The position numbers and the translations under genes are program-made. Shown here one piece after another: positions 63,589 through 64,000 of a stretch of 64,000 nucleotides of DNA. Origin of the DNA: Edolisoma coerulescens (lineage: Eukaryota > Chordata > Aves > Passeriformes > Campephagidae). The stretch spans positions 2,108,342 through 2,172,341 of the forward strand of contig VWZW01004119.1 in the NCBI GenBank assembly GCA_013397115.1, read 5' to 3'. Within the stretch, counting starts at the first letter, position 1; each line of letters opens with the position of its first letter. The notes under the pieces were generated by a model, which was not told the DNA's origin, ran no database searches, and saw only the letters and a program-made list of their open reading frames with translations.

Positions 63589-64000
63589 GTAAGTAAAGCA
63601 ACTATCCTGAACATACTCATTGTATGTTTGTTTGTGTTCATTAGCATCTTCAAAGTGAAATTGTTACAGAAAGATTATTAATTGCCTAAATTTCTCCTAA
63701 TAATAGTTGTATATTAGATTTAAAACTCTATTGAAATACAAATAATGCTCAGTTTGCTCGGAATTTCTTTGGTGTAATGCTTGAGTGTTACTTGACAAAT
63801 CTTATTTCTAATATTTTCTAACTCTACATTTTCAGATATTGAACTCTCTTCATTACTCTTTCATCATAATATATTCGGGTCCTTGAACACCCTTTTAGTT
63901 TCAGCTCAAAGCAAATCTTTTACTAGGAACGTGCTGAAGGCAGTTGATCTGTGCTTGTGGTTTTGTTACATCTTTAGCACTACATTTCTCATATTTTGTG
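63589..64000 (+). other. Intron sequence downstream of E22
   Basis: Start of the next intron, AT-rich. No further exon before the window ends. Confidence 0.85.

Overview
This is a vertebrate, almost certainly avian, genomic window lying inside one very large plus-strand gene. 22 coding exons carry 3,875 nt of reading frame, about 1,291 complete codons, with no frameshift or stop. They join in consistent phase and encode the middle of a giant LDL-receptor-family protein. By recalled family sequence the gene is LRP1B rather than its paralogue LRP1, because the exon-22 and exon-12 residues follow the LRP1B pattern. The bird assignment rests on CR1 LINE copies in both orientations and on LTR fragments that resemble common avian ERV LTRs. 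Both gene ends lie outside the window, so there is no promoter, start codon, stop codon or 3' UTR here.

Domain order along the window: E1 (1301-1501) holds the last part of one LDL-receptor class A repeat and one complete repeat, the end of ligand-binding cluster II. E2 holds two EGF-like modules. E3-E6 form a YWTD beta-propeller, the third by LRP1 numbering. E7 is an EGF-like module. E8-E12 form propeller 4. E13 is an EGF-like module. E14-E19 form propeller 5. E20 holds an EGF-like module and the start of propeller 6, which continues through E21 and E22 and leaves the window. Propellers 3, 4 and 5 each show five YWTD-type motifs and propeller 6 shows four so far. All 22 exons use GT-AG splice sites, and most exon borders split a codon after its first base.

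The introns are AT-rich and range from 154 bp to 10.2 kb. They hold one long CR1 (1821-2762) and five short CR1 pieces, two probable ERV LTR fragments on the minus strand (about 11690-12250 and 23993-24235), a diverged minisatellite of about 56 bp (54558-55085), several G/T-rich tracts, simple repeats and one assembly gap (10354-10436) inside a poly-T run.

No separate second gene, RNA gene, CRISPR array or operon was found. The most interesting item is a candidate frame-preserving 78-nt cassette exon at 39527-39604, between the E13 EGF module and propeller 5. Exon names E1-E22 are local to this window.
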